Origin: CAZNQW01 sp964575225
GTDB taxonomy: Bacteria > Chloroflexota > Anaerolineae > JAAYZQ01
Direction of reading: 5' to 3'
NCBI GenBank assembly: GCA_964575225.1
Contig: CAZNQW010000027.1
Location: forward strand, 1-25,221
Length of the DNA: 25,221 nt
In this document: piece by piece, positions 1-8,108 of the stretch
How positions within the stretch are numbered: the stretch's first letter is position 1
Layout of the letters: each line of letters opens with the position of its first letter
Notes under the pieces: model-generated
The model's input: the letters and a program-made list of their open reading frames with translations, nothing else
The model's database searches: none
Told to the model about the DNA's origin: nothing
Position numbers and translations under genes: made by a program

Positions 1-39
1 CCCTACCGCGACTTTGTGGGGCAGGAGATGCTGAAATGA
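1..39 (+). CDS. C-terminal tail of an upstream gene (partial)
   Basis: In frame 1 the window opens with 12 sense codons reading PYRDFVGQEMLK and then TGA. The peptide looks like the end of a real protein, and the promoter of the next operon follows about 100 bases later. Too little remains to name the family. It could be chance coding. Confidence 0.35.
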   Translation, partial: PYRDFVGQEMLK

Positions 40-141
40 TCGGTGGGGCAAGGCATCCATCGCTCCCTTTCGGAGATGCAGCCTTGAAAAACCAAAAGTC
101 ATACCCCGAGGTGGAATACCCTGGTTGGAATTTTGTTCGAT

Positions 142-170
142 TTGACACGATCCACCAGTCGTGGTATGAT
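142..170 (+). promoter_or_regulatory. sigma70-type promoter of the peptide-uptake operon
   Basis: TTGACA at 142-147, a 17-base spacer and TATGAT at 165-170. Transcription would start near 177, giving a leader of about 285 bases before the substrate-binding protein at 462. A second TTGACA at 302-307 has no matching -10 box. Confidence 0.7.
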
Positions 171-176
171 GCGCGC

Positions 177-461
177 TGTCAGTCATCTGCCATTGAGCCA
201 ATGCCGGCCGGTACCTCGACTGCTATCCATAAATGGAACTTAATCTTCCCCTTTAGGCTGTATCTTACTGAGGACGCGTTCGCTTTGAGGCCTTGTACTC
301 GTTGACAATTTTGGTAGTCATGACTGGCACACCCGAAAAAGGAGGAGGTGAAAGACTCAAAAGAAAAGGCATCAAGATTGCGCCAGTGGGCGCACCCCGG
401 ACAGTGTTGTCCAATCGCTACCTTTGCTGGTTCTACGTACACTAATTCTCAGGAGGAGAAA
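177..461 (+). promoter_or_regulatory. long 5' leader of the peptide-uptake operon
   Basis: About 285 bases lie between the predicted transcription start and the first gene. A strong Shine-Dalgarno-like run (GGAGGAGG, 341-348) overlaps a GTG at 348 that opens a frame continuous with the substrate-binding protein. From that GTG the product would have 38 extra hydrophilic residues in front of a normal lipoprotein signal, so 348 is probably not the start. The second SD (AGGAGGAG, 451-458) serves the real ATG at 462. I recognise no known riboswitch here. Confidence 0.4.
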
Positions 462-2162
462 ATGGCTTTCAGAAAATTGCCCAGTCTCGTTTCGTTGATC
501 ATTCTTATGGTGATGGTCACCCTGCTAGTCGCAGGATGTGGTCCAACAGAACAACCGCCAGATGCGGAACCTACTCAAGCCGTTGTCGCTGAGACGTCTC
601 AGGCCGAGACGCCCACTGAGGTGCCGCCTGCTGAGCCCACCCGCGGCACGTTGGTAATGCGGGGATCAAAATCCAGTTTTCCCCAGAGCTTTAACCCTCT
701 CCTGTATGATGTACGCTTGTGGCTATTCGACGGCCTGGTCCGCTTTGATGAGAATCAGGAGCCGATCCCGGATCTGGCCGAATCCTGGGAAATCTCACCT
801 GACGGCAAGGTCTACACCATCAAACTGCGTCAAGGCGTCAAGTTCCACGATGGTGTGGAAATGACCGCCGATGACGTTGTGTATACCGCGCAATTGACCC
901 TGGACGAGAATGTGAACTCGCCCTATCGGAGCAAGTTTATCATCGGTGGCGAGCCGGTCGTATGGGAAAAGGTGGATGACTATACGGTGAAAGCGACCCT
1001 TCCCCAACCCTCATCCTCTTTCCTGGCCAAGCTGTCTCGGGCTGACGAGATCTTTTTCTGCATTTTGCCCAAACACATCCTGGAAAAATGCACCGATATG
1101 GAGACCTGTGACTTTAACCAACAGCCGATCGGTACAGGCCCCTTCAAGCTTGTTGAGTACGTGACTGATCAGCGCCTGGTCTTGGAAGCGAACGATGACT
1201 ATTTCCAGGGGAAACCGGGGTTGCAGCGTGTGATCCGTCTGGCCTACCCCAACGAGCAGGCAGCCCTGGCGGCCCTGGTATCAGGCGAGCTGGATGTCGC
1301 TTCGTTGCAGGAAGCTGGTAATGTGAATGTCGCGGAACAGGATCCCAACATCACTGTACATCGTTATGACTCGAACTGGATCATGGCGGCCCGGTTTAAC
1401 TTGGCCAATCCCCTCCTTCAGGAACTTGAGGTTCGACAGGCGATCTCCCATGCCATCGACCGTTTGGGTCTGGCGAAAGCGGCTATCGGCCCTACCACCA
1501 ATATCGGGGATTCACCTATCACTATTGGCTGGGCAGCAAGCCCCAATGTAGTCAAATATGAGTTCGATCCAGAAAAGGCCAAAGCTCTTTTGGAGGGGGC
1601 CGGATGGATAGCCGGTAGTGATGGTATTCGGGAGAAGGATGGGCAGCGTCTTGCTCTTTCTTTGACCTTCGACTCAAGCTATGGCAAGCCCGATCTGGCT
1701 GCCGGAATGCAGCAATTCCTCAAGGATGTGGGAATTGAGCTGACCTTGAATCAATTGGAGCCGGCGACTGCCGAAGAAGTCATCTACCTGGAACAGGACT
1801 ATGACATCTATCTCGACTGGCAGGGCTTTGGCGTCGATCCCGACATTGCCTCGCGCTGGAGTTCGAGCACCGCTGAGGAAAAGACTTATCTGGCGAACCC
1901 CAGCAATTACGCGAATCCCGCAGTTGATGAGGCTTTCAAGGCAGCCGAGGCTGCAACATCGGTTGAAGAGCGGCAGAAATACCTTTGGGAAGCACAAGAT
2001 CTGATCACAGCCGATGCTGCCGCAGTATGGCTTCACCTGTGGCAAGCCCAAATGGCCGTTTCCAAGAATGTAGATGGCCTTAGCCTACCTCCGTCAACCG
2101 CAGACATGGATAATCTGGGCATTTTCCGCGAACCGTGGAAAGTGACCAGCGCGCGGCCGTAA
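462..2162 (+). CDS. ABC transporter substrate-binding lipoprotein, family 5 (peptide/oligopeptide type)
   Basis: This 566-aa extracytoplasmic binding protein would capture a peptide-like solute and pass it to the two permeases encoded next. The ATG at 462 follows AGGAGGAG at 5-base spacing and begins a typical lipoprotein signal: K/R near the start, a hydrophobic stretch, then lipobox LVAGC with the lipidated cysteine at residue 26. A Pro/Glu/Thr-rich linker (about 27-60) follows. The rest matches the SBP_bac_5 (DppA/OppA) fold, including LAESWEISPDGKVYTIKLR followed by GVKFHDG and a DDVVYT segment near the N-terminus. The ligand is not readable from sequence. Neighbouring dipeptidases and a proline racemase point to dipeptides, perhaps with D-residues or proline/hydroxyproline (inference). 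Starting at GTG 348 would bury the signal peptide and is rejected. Confidence 0.93.
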   Translation: MAFRKLPSLVSLIILMVMVTLLVAGCGPTEQPPDAEPTQAVVAETSQAETPTEVPPAEPTRGTLVMRGSKSSFPQSFNPLLYDVRLWLFDGLVRFDENQEPIPDLAESWEISPDGKVYTIKLRQGVKFHDGVEMTADDVVYTAQLTLDENVNSPYRSKFIIGGEPVVWEKVDDYTVKATLPQPSSSFLAKLSRADEIFFCILPKHILEKCTDMETCDFNQQPIGTGPFKLVEYVTDQRLVLEANDDYFQGKPGLQRVIRLAYPNEQAALAALVSGELDVASLQEAGNVNVAEQDPNITVHRYDSNWIMAARFNLANPLLQELEVRQAISHAIDRLGLAKAAIGPTTNIGDSPITIGWAASPNVVKYEFDPEKAKALLEGAGWIAGSDGIREKDGQRLALSLTFDSSYGKPDLAAGMQQFLKDVGIELTLNQLEPATAEEVIYLEQDYDIYLDWQGFGVDPDIASRWSSSTAEEKTYLANPSNYANPAVDEAFKAAEAATSVEERQKYLWEAQDLITADAAAVWLHLWQAQMAVSKNVDGLSLPPSTADMDNLGIFREPWKVTSARP

Positions 2163-2178
2163 CCATAAGCGGCTTCAT

Positions 2179-2214
2179 AACTCTGCCCCACAGGTAGGCC
2201 TGTGGGGCAGAGTT
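2179..2214 (+). terminator. 16-bp perfect hairpin after the binding-protein gene
   Basis: A perfect 16-bp stem (2179-2194 with 2199-2214) closes on a TAGG loop, 16 bases after the stop codon. No T-run follows, so it is more likely a partial terminator or an mRNA 3'-stabilising hairpin than a full stop. This arrangement would keep the binding protein more abundant than its permeases, as is common in ABC operons. Confidence 0.6.
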
Positions 2215-2373
2215 CGTATCACGTGTAGGTATAGTGGTAGTGGGCATTTGAAGAATCCACGGACGGAATGTGCATCGCAGCGCCAGGTGCAAGTATTTCA
2301 AGGACTCTCTGGCTGGGCTCCGCCTGCCGTGCGCGTTGAGCCAGTTACGAAATAGTAATGAGGAAGTGTTTCT

Positions 2374-3336
2374 ATGCTCAGAATGATCATTCGACGGTTA
2401 CTCGTGGCGATCCCAACGATGTTGTTTCTGACGATTCTAGCGTTTGGGATAATGAAGCTTGCCCCAGGCGATCCGATCAGGATGTATGTTGCCAGCGGCA
2501 TGTCCAAGGGTTCCTCGGAGGACATTGAGCGGATCCGACACAATCTGGGCCTCGATCAGCCGGTTTACATCCAGTATGTTGCCTGGCTGCGAAATGCGGT
2601 ACAGGGTAACCTGGGATATTCCCTGTCTACCCGCCGCCCGGTGGTCGAGATTTTGGCCGAAAAGTTGCCGCCCTCAATCTCTCTCATGGGCATCTCTATG
2701 ATCGTGTCCATCACCCTCGGCGTGGGCGTTGGGGCTCTGTCGGCAGCCAAGCAATATAGCACCTTTGACTATTTGGTGACGATCTTTGCCTTTCTTGGTA
2801 ATTCGCTGCCAGCCTTCTGGGTGGCCATGATGCTCATCTGGTTTTTTGCCGTCCAGCTCGGCTGGTTTCCAACGGGGCAAATGAGTTCCTATAACCCCAC
2901 GGGTTCACCGTTCATTGACCGCGTAAAGCACTATGTATTGCCTGTGGCAACTACCTCGTTGGTCAGCCTGGTCGGATGGGTGCGGTATCAGCGAGCCAGT
3001 ATGCTCGAATCACTCCGGCAGGATTACGTCCGCACAGCACGTGCTAAGGGGCTTGCGGAACGTGTTGTGCTGGTGCGCCATGCTTGGCGAAACTCTCTGG
3101 TCTCGATCATTACCTTATTCGGGTTTTCTGTCTCAAGCCTTGTGGGAGGTTCCTATATCATTGAAACGATCTTTTCCTGGCCGGGGATGGGCCAACTCGG
3201 TTTTGACGCGCTTTTGAAGCGGGACTACCCGGTCATGATGGGTGTGACCTTGATTTCGGCGATTTTCATTATCGGCGGGAACCTGATAGCGGATGTAGCC
3301 TATATCCTGGTGAACCCGCAGATGCGTGAAAGTTAG
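2374..3336 (+). CDS. ABC transporter permease, DppB/OppB family
   Basis: A 320-aa inner-membrane permease for the peptide importer. It begins with the DppB/OppB-type N-terminus (MLRMIIRRLLVAIPTMLFLT) and the conserved LAPGDPI segment after the first membrane span. It has about six transmembrane helices and the cytoplasmic EAA loop (DYVRTARAKGL, about residues 217-227) that contacts the ATPase. The C-terminus ends in the usual ADVAYILVNPQMR. It lies 211 bases after the binding-protein gene, beyond the hairpin at 2179-2214, and the DppC-type partner follows at once. Length is normal for the family. Confidence 0.92.
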   Translation: MLRMIIRRLLVAIPTMLFLTILAFGIMKLAPGDPIRMYVASGMSKGSSEDIERIRHNLGLDQPVYIQYVAWLRNAVQGNLGYSLSTRRPVVEILAEKLPPSISLMGISMIVSITLGVGVGALSAAKQYSTFDYLVTIFAFLGNSLPAFWVAMMLIWFFAVQLGWFPTGQMSSYNPTGSPFIDRVKHYVLPVATTSLVSLVGWVRYQRASMLESLRQDYVRTARAKGLAERVVLVRHAWRNSLVSIITLFGFSVSSLVGGSYIIETIFSWPGMGQLGFDALLKRDYPVMMGVTLISAIFIIGGNLIADVAYILVNPQMRES

Positions 3337-3352
3337 CGAAGGCAGAGACCTC

Positions 3353-4252
3353 ATGAACACAGTTGCTGACGCAAGTTCCTACCGGGCTCTTCAATCGGGG
3401 CAAGAGAGAAGCCTGTCGAGACTGGTGTGGCTGCGATTCCGCAAGAATCGCCTGGCCATGATCTCGCTGGTCGTGTTGCTGCTGATGGCCCTTGCAGCGA
3501 TACTGGCTCCAACCATTGCACGGGTTGACCCAAATGCGATCAACGTCAACCCCGAAGGCATCCTGAAGGCGCCTAGCCTCGCGCACCTCTTTGGTACCGA
3601 CGAATTGGGTCGCGATTCCTTTTCCCGGGCATTGTTTGGAGCGCGCATATCGCTGTCGATTGGATTCATTGCTTCCGGGATGGCGGTCGTGATCGGTGTG
3701 CTGGTGGGAGCCACGGCTGCTATGTCCGGCCGGTGGCTAGACAATTTGCTGATGCGGATGGTGGACGTTCTTCTTTCCGTGCCCCTGTTCTTTTTGATCA
3801 TGATCGCTCAGACAGTGATGGAACCCAGTATCTTTACGGTGATGGCCATCATCGGGGTTACGTCGTGGATGGATGTCGCCCGACTCACGAGAGGCGAGTT
3901 TCTTAGCCTGCAATCGAGTGATTATGTGACCGCGGCCAAAGTAGTGGGAGCCACTCGATTCCGCATTGCACGGCGACACCTGCTTCCAAATGTAGCCAAC
4001 ACGATCATTGTGGCAGCTACGCTCCGTGTCGCCCAGGCGATTCTGACGGAATCGGCTCTCAGTTTCGTCGGTCTTGGCGTGCAGCCGCCAGATGCCAGTT
4101 GGGGTAGCATGTTGCAGAAGGGATTGACTCGCCTGCTTGATGCACCCTGGTTGGTCTGGTTCCCCGGCATTCTCATCTCTATTACTGTGCTTGCCTTTAA
4201 TTTCGTGGGCGATGGTCTACGCGATGCACTCGATCCCAAGCAGCTTGTATAA
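3353..4252 (+). CDS. ABC transporter permease, DppC/OppC family
   Basis: A 299-aa partner permease. It shows the hallmarks of the DppC branch: a cytoplasmic N-terminus with LRFRKNRLAM before helix 1, the periplasmic HLFGTDELGRDSFSRALFGA segment, an EAA loop (SSDYVTAAKVVGATRFRIAR) and the C-terminal FVGDGLRDALDPK. The ATG at 3353 lies 16 bases after the DppB stop. A GTG at 3326 that overlaps the upstream gene would add nine residues and cannot be excluded. No DppD/DppF ATPase gene follows; the next genes are hydrolases, so the ATPases must come from another locus. Confidence 0.91.
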   Translation: MNTVADASSYRALQSGQERSLSRLVWLRFRKNRLAMISLVVLLLMALAAILAPTIARVDPNAINVNPEGILKAPSLAHLFGTDELGRDSFSRALFGARISLSIGFIASGMAVVIGVLVGATAAMSGRWLDNLLMRMVDVLLSVPLFFLIMIAQTVMEPSIFTVMAIIGVTSWMDVARLTRGEFLSLQSSDYVTAAKVVGATRFRIARRHLLPNVANTIIVAATLRVAQAILTESALSFVGLGVQPPDASWGSMLQKGLTRLLDAPWLVWFPGILISITVLAFNFVGDGLRDALDPKQLV

Positions 4253-4376
4253 GCAAGGCTCTGCCTGCTGGCTCGTTGAGCCTTCTGAGGTTAACCCGGC
4301 CTTGGCGATACCTCGGTCCCTGTCAACTCGATCGCACGAAAGTCGAAACAAGTCATACCATTGAGGAGGATTTACT

Positions 4377-5468
4377 ATGAACCTGGAATCCCGTGCAGCA
4401 GAACTTCACAAACGCGCCATTGTCATTGATGGTCACAGCGACATACTGGTGCCAATCACCGACGAGAAAATCCGGCTCGGTGACTCGATTCAGCTACCCG
4501 ACCCGGCCACCTGGGAGCCGCCCATGGGGCTCAAGCTTGATTCTGTCAGTAACCTGTACGGCTTTTCACTGCACACTCACTACTTTGGCACGATGGGCCA
4601 GTATAGCATTCCGCAATTCCTGAAGGGCGGAGTGACGGCTCAGGCTTGTGCCATCTATATGGAAGATCGCCATCTGGAACGGGCGCTCCAACGCGGCCTG
4701 GAAATGACCTGGTGGTTGCACAAGGAGGCCGAGGACAACGAGGATTTCGAGTTGATCACTACCGTAGCCGATCTTCACAAAGTCAAGAATGAGGGGAAAT
4801 GCGGTGGAATCCTGACGTTTGAGGGCTTTGAGCCACTGGGCTTTGAGCTTCGCTATTTGGATCTGTTTTACCAACTGGGTTTGCGTATGGCCAGCCTGAC
4901 CCATTCACGCCGGAATTTCTTTGGCGATGGGCATCGAGCTGGCGTCCAGACCGGCGGTCTTACGGTCTTGGGCAAGCAAGCGGTCAAGCGCATGAATGAG
5001 CTTGGTATCGTTGTTGATTTGGGTCATATCAACCAGGTGGGTTTCTGGGAAGTGATCGAACTTTGCCAGGCGCCGTTGGTTTTCTCTCACACAAGCTCAC
5101 GCAAGTATTTCCCTGCCCGCCCCAAGGACAGCCCGCTCTACCCATCCCCGATTGTGGAACGAGGACACGAAAGGCTGAAGGCCATTGCCCAAACTGGCGG
5201 CGTGGTGGGCATCATCTTTTACGGCCAAGCGGATCTGGAGGCAGTCATCGAGGACATCGAATATGTGATCGACGTTGTGGGACCGGATCATGTGGGCCTG
5301 GGATCGGACCTGTATGGACTTGATGGAGCACCGAAGGGGCTGGAAGATATGTCGAAAGTGCCTGCCATTACCCAACGGTTGGTGGAGCGAGGGCATTCCG
5401 ATGAGGTAATCCTCAAGGTTCTTGGTGGCAATTATCTGCGAGTGTTCGAGCAGGTGTGGAAAAGCTAG
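4377..5468 (+). CDS. membrane dipeptidase, peptidase family M19 (first copy)
   Basis: A 363-aa zinc dipeptidase of the renal-dipeptidase family, which cleaves dipeptides and often accepts a D-residue at the C-terminal position. The metal ligands are all visible: the HxD pair in VIDGHSDIL near residue 20, the bridging Glu in LTFEGFE, His in VVDLGHIN, His in FSHTSSR, and the late Asp in VGLGSDLYG. The family hallmark LGLRMASLTHSRRNFFGDG is present. No signal peptide is seen, so it probably acts in the cytoplasm on imported peptides. A strong GAGGAGG lies just upstream of the ATG. It sits 124 bases after the DppC gene and its end overlaps or abuts the racemase gene. Confidence 0.93.
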   Translation: MNLESRAAELHKRAIVIDGHSDILVPITDEKIRLGDSIQLPDPATWEPPMGLKLDSVSNLYGFSLHTHYFGTMGQYSIPQFLKGGVTAQACAIYMEDRHLERALQRGLEMTWWLHKEAEDNEDFELITTVADLHKVKNEGKCGGILTFEGFEPLGFELRYLDLFYQLGLRMASLTHSRRNFFGDGHRAGVQTGGLTVLGKQAVKRMNELGIVVDLGHINQVGFWEVIELCQAPLVFSHTSSRKYFPARPKDSPLYPSPIVERGHERLKAIAQTGGVVGIIFYGQADLEAVIEDIEYVIDVVGPDHVGLGSDLYGLDGAPKGLEDMSKVPAITQRLVERGHSDEVILKVLGGNYLRVFEQVWKS

Positions 5469-5485
5469 CGGAGGCTTTGGGACCC

Positions 5486-6496
5486 TTGGCTTATGAACGG
5501 ATTCTTACCACAGTAGATACGCATACGGCGGGAGAGCCGACACGGATCGTCGTCGCGGGTGTTCCCTTTTTGCGTGGCAAGACGATGGCCGAAAAATGTC
5601 AGGAACTCGGGGAGCACCACGACTCGATCCGTACCTTGTTGATGTACGAGCCGAGGGGGCACCATGATATGTTCGGTGCCATCCTGACTGCCCCCTGCTC
5701 GGCCGATGCCCAAGTGGGTGCTGTTTACATGGACGGCGACGGCTACCTGCCCATGTGCGGTCATGGGACCATTGGGGTCATCACGGCCATCCTGGAGATG
5801 GGGTTGGTGGTTCGCACAGAACCGGAAACCAAGGTGATGCTCGATACGCCTGCCGGACTGGTACGAGCACGCGCTCGTGTCGAAAACGGGCGCGTGCGCC
5901 AGGTCGCGTTTGAGAACGTGCCGGCTTTCTTGGTCGTTTCCCAGTTCCCCCTGGCTGTACCAGATTTTGGCACCGTCGTCGTCGACATCTCATTCGGTGG
6001 CAACTTTTTCGCGCTGGTAAAGGCCGAGCAGCTTGGACTAGAGATTCGCCCCGATTACTTGCCCGATTTGGTGCGGGCAGGTATGGCAATCCGAGAGGCG
6101 GCCAACCAGCAGATCACTGTTCAGCACCCGACCCAGTCACACATCCATACCATCGATCTGGTCGAACTCTACCAAAATCACACCGGGCCCGACAAAGGTC
6201 AAAGAAATGCTGTGATCTTTGGAAAGGGTCAAGTGGATCGCTCCCCCTGCGGCACCGGCACGTGTGCAAAAATGGCCGCATTGTATGCAAAAGGCGAGTT
6301 GAATCTGGGTGAGGTATACACAAGTGAGAGCATTTTGGGCACGCGCTTTTCCGGTCAGCTTCTTAATCCTACAGAGATAGGATCCTTTTCTGGCGTGGTG
6401 CCAGAGATTGCTGGTAGTGCCTATGTGACAGGTTTCCAGCAATTTGTCGTGGATCCAGACGATCCTTTGAAGAATGGGTTTCTGCTTGGTTCATGA
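5486..6496 (+). CDS. proline racemase / 4-hydroxyproline epimerase family protein
   Basis: A 336-aa cofactor-independent two-cysteine racemase. Both catalytic cysteines are present: Cys91 in MCGHGTIG and Cys255 in DRSPCGTGTC. This argues for racemase/epimerase activity rather than trans-3-hydroxyproline dehydratase, which lacks the second cysteine. The N-terminal VDTHTAGEPTR signature begins at about residue 9. I chose the TTG at 5486 because GGAGG lies at 5470-5474 and because the cysteine positions and length then agree with characterised proline racemases. A GTG at 5456, overlapping the dipeptidase stop, would add ten residues. Sequence alone does not separate proline from hydroxyproline as substrate. 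It sits between two dipeptidases, suggesting that it handles the released imino acid (inference). Confidence 0.88.
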   Translation: MAYERILTTVDTHTAGEPTRIVVAGVPFLRGKTMAEKCQELGEHHDSIRTLLMYEPRGHHDMFGAILTAPCSADAQVGAVYMDGDGYLPMCGHGTIGVITAILEMGLVVRTEPETKVMLDTPAGLVRARARVENGRVRQVAFENVPAFLVVSQFPLAVPDFGTVVVDISFGGNFFALVKAEQLGLEIRPDYLPDLVRAGMAIREAANQQITVQHPTQSHIHTIDLVELYQNHTGPDKGQRNAVIFGKGQVDRSPCGTGTCAKMAALYAKGELNLGEVYTSESILGTRFSGQLLNPTEIGSFSGVVPEIAGSAYVTGFQQFVVDPDDPLKNGFLLGS

Positions 6497-6587
6497 ATTG
6501 CCAAGTTGCTGCATCAAGGATTTGGGGTCGCTGCGGATGCGCTTGTCTGGATGCTCAGCCTTCTATCAAGAAAGGAACTAGAACCTC

Positions 6588-7613
6588 ATGGTGCCTGGTA
6601 AAGCCCATGCCCTTAACCAGGAGCTAACGGTCATTGATGCTCACCACGATATCGCAATGGATGTTGCCTGTCGGCGTCGACTGGGCCAAAAGGGCGTCCT
6701 GTCCAGGCTCTGGGGCACGAGGTTGCGCACGGCAGGGGTCAACGTTCAGGTCTTGCCCTGTTTTGTCGAGGATCGATTCCTGCCCGAACTGGGCTTGCGC
6801 ACCCTTTTGCAAACGATTGAAGCTGTCCTTGGCGATCTGAACGACGATTCCAGCGTGATGTGCTTGACTACCTCCATGGGCGAGGTGGATAATGCATTGG
6901 CAAAGGGCCAGATCGCAAGTATTCTGGCACTGGAAGGTTGTGATGGGCTGAGCGGAGATCCGGCGATACTACGACTGCTCTTTCGTTTGGGCGTGCGGAT
7001 CGCCTCACTCACCTGGAGTCGTCGCAATGAATTTGCCGATGGTACGGGAGAAAGTGGAGGGTTGTCGAACGCGGGAAAAGAGGCGTTGCGGGAGATGGCT
7101 GCTCACAAGGTGATCTGCGATGTGAGCCACTTAGCCGATGCTGGCTTCTGGGATGTTGTCGAGTATGGACAAGGACCCTTTATCGCCTCACATAGCAACG
7201 CCCGTGCGGTGTGCGATCACCCTCGCAATCTGAGTGATGAACAGCTTTGCGCGATTGCCGAAAGGGGAGGAATGGTAGGGCTGAATTTCTTTGGCGGGTA
7301 TGTGGATCCCCTGCGGCCAACCCTGGATCGGCTTGTTGACCACTTGGTCCATATTGCCGGTGTCATCGGCATTGAACACGTCGGCATTGGCCCAGACTTT
7401 TTGGAGGATTCGCTGAGAAATCTGACCAAAGATGCGCTAAAGGGCACACTTCACGATCCAGCTCTTATGGACCAATGGATCCCTGAATGCGACGGTATCG
7501 AGCACTTGCCGGCATTCACGGCGCGGCTGATGGCTCGTGGCTTTTCCCGGGACGAGATTGCCAGTGTTTTGGGCAATAATTTCCTGCGCTTCTTCCGAGA
7601 GGTATGGACTTGA
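6588..7613 (+). CDS. membrane dipeptidase, peptidase family M19 (second copy)
   Basis: A 341-aa second M19 dipeptidase, clearly diverged from the copy at 4377. Metal ligands are intact: HxD in VIDAHHDIAMD, Glu in LALEGCDGL, His in CDVSHLADAGF, His in IASHSNARA and Asp in HVGIGPDFLED. The shared hallmark reads LGVRIASLTWSRRNEFADG. No signal peptide is visible. The ATG at 6588 is preceded by AAAGGAA. It is the last gene of the operon, 91 bases after the racemase gene, and an inverted repeat follows its stop. Two paralogues in one operon suggest different dipeptide preferences (inference). Confidence 0.92.
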   Translation: MVPGKAHALNQELTVIDAHHDIAMDVACRRRLGQKGVLSRLWGTRLRTAGVNVQVLPCFVEDRFLPELGLRTLLQTIEAVLGDLNDDSSVMCLTTSMGEVDNALAKGQIASILALEGCDGLSGDPAILRLLFRLGVRIASLTWSRRNEFADGTGESGGLSNAGKEALREMAAHKVICDVSHLADAGFWDVVEYGQGPFIASHSNARAVCDHPRNLSDEQLCAIAERGGMVGLNFFGGYVDPLRPTLDRLVDHLVHIAGVIGIEHVGIGPDFLEDSLRNLTKDALKGTLHDPALMDQWIPECDGIEHLPAFTARLMARGFSRDEIASVLGNNFLRFFREVWT

Positions 7614-7621
7614 CCGGCAGG

Positions 7622-7656
7622 CTGACTTTGGTCAGTGAAAGGGAGAACAAAGTCAG
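7622..7656 (+). terminator. inverted repeat after the peptide operon, possible terminator
   Basis: A perfect 9-bp repeat, CTGACTTTG at 7622-7630 and CAAAGTCAG at 7648-7656, with a 17-base loop. It starts nine bases after the second dipeptidase stop. No T-run follows, so termination is only inferred from position. Confidence 0.4.
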
Positions 7657-7824
7657 GCGATTAGATGCAGAATTCGCCGTTGTGCAGGCACGGCCTGGGG
7701 TGATGAATGCGGTTTCGTATGGAACTCGAGGGTAGTTGCAGCAGCTCATCACCGGTGAGGCATCGCTGCGGGCGCCTTCTACGTCAGTCTGGGTGATGGC
7801 GAAATCGGCGGCTACCTTCACTTG

Positions 7825-8032
<208 letters not shown>

Positions 8033-8045
8033 AAGAACAGACGGC

Positions 8046-8074
8046 ATTATACCCTACCTTCTCCTTTTTGACAA
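8046..8074 (-). promoter_or_regulatory. promoter of tRNA-Pro
   Basis: On the minus strand TTGTCA (8074-8069), a 17-base spacer and TATAAT (8051-8046). Transcription would start a few bases before the tRNA 5' end at 8032. The insertion sequence begins about 19 bp upstream of the -35 box. Confidence 0.75.
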
Positions 8075-8083
8075 GTCAGGGCT

Positions 8084-8092
8084 GTGGCAAAG
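8084..8092 (+). repeat. left target-site duplication of the insertion sequence
   Basis: GTGGCAAAG at 8084-8092 is repeated exactly at 9395-9403, directly flanking the element. Nine bases is within the 8-10 bp range known for ISAs1-family insertions. Confidence 0.7.
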
Positions 8093-8108
8093 TAGGGCTG
8101 TTGCATTG

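Noticed and set aside
36..305. An 89-aa frame near the window start
   Set aside because: It spans the predicted operon promoter at 142-170, has no SD and no family resemblance.
302..307. A second TTGACA in the first leader
   Set aside because: No -10-like hexamer occurs 16-18 bases downstream, unlike the complete promoter at 142-170.
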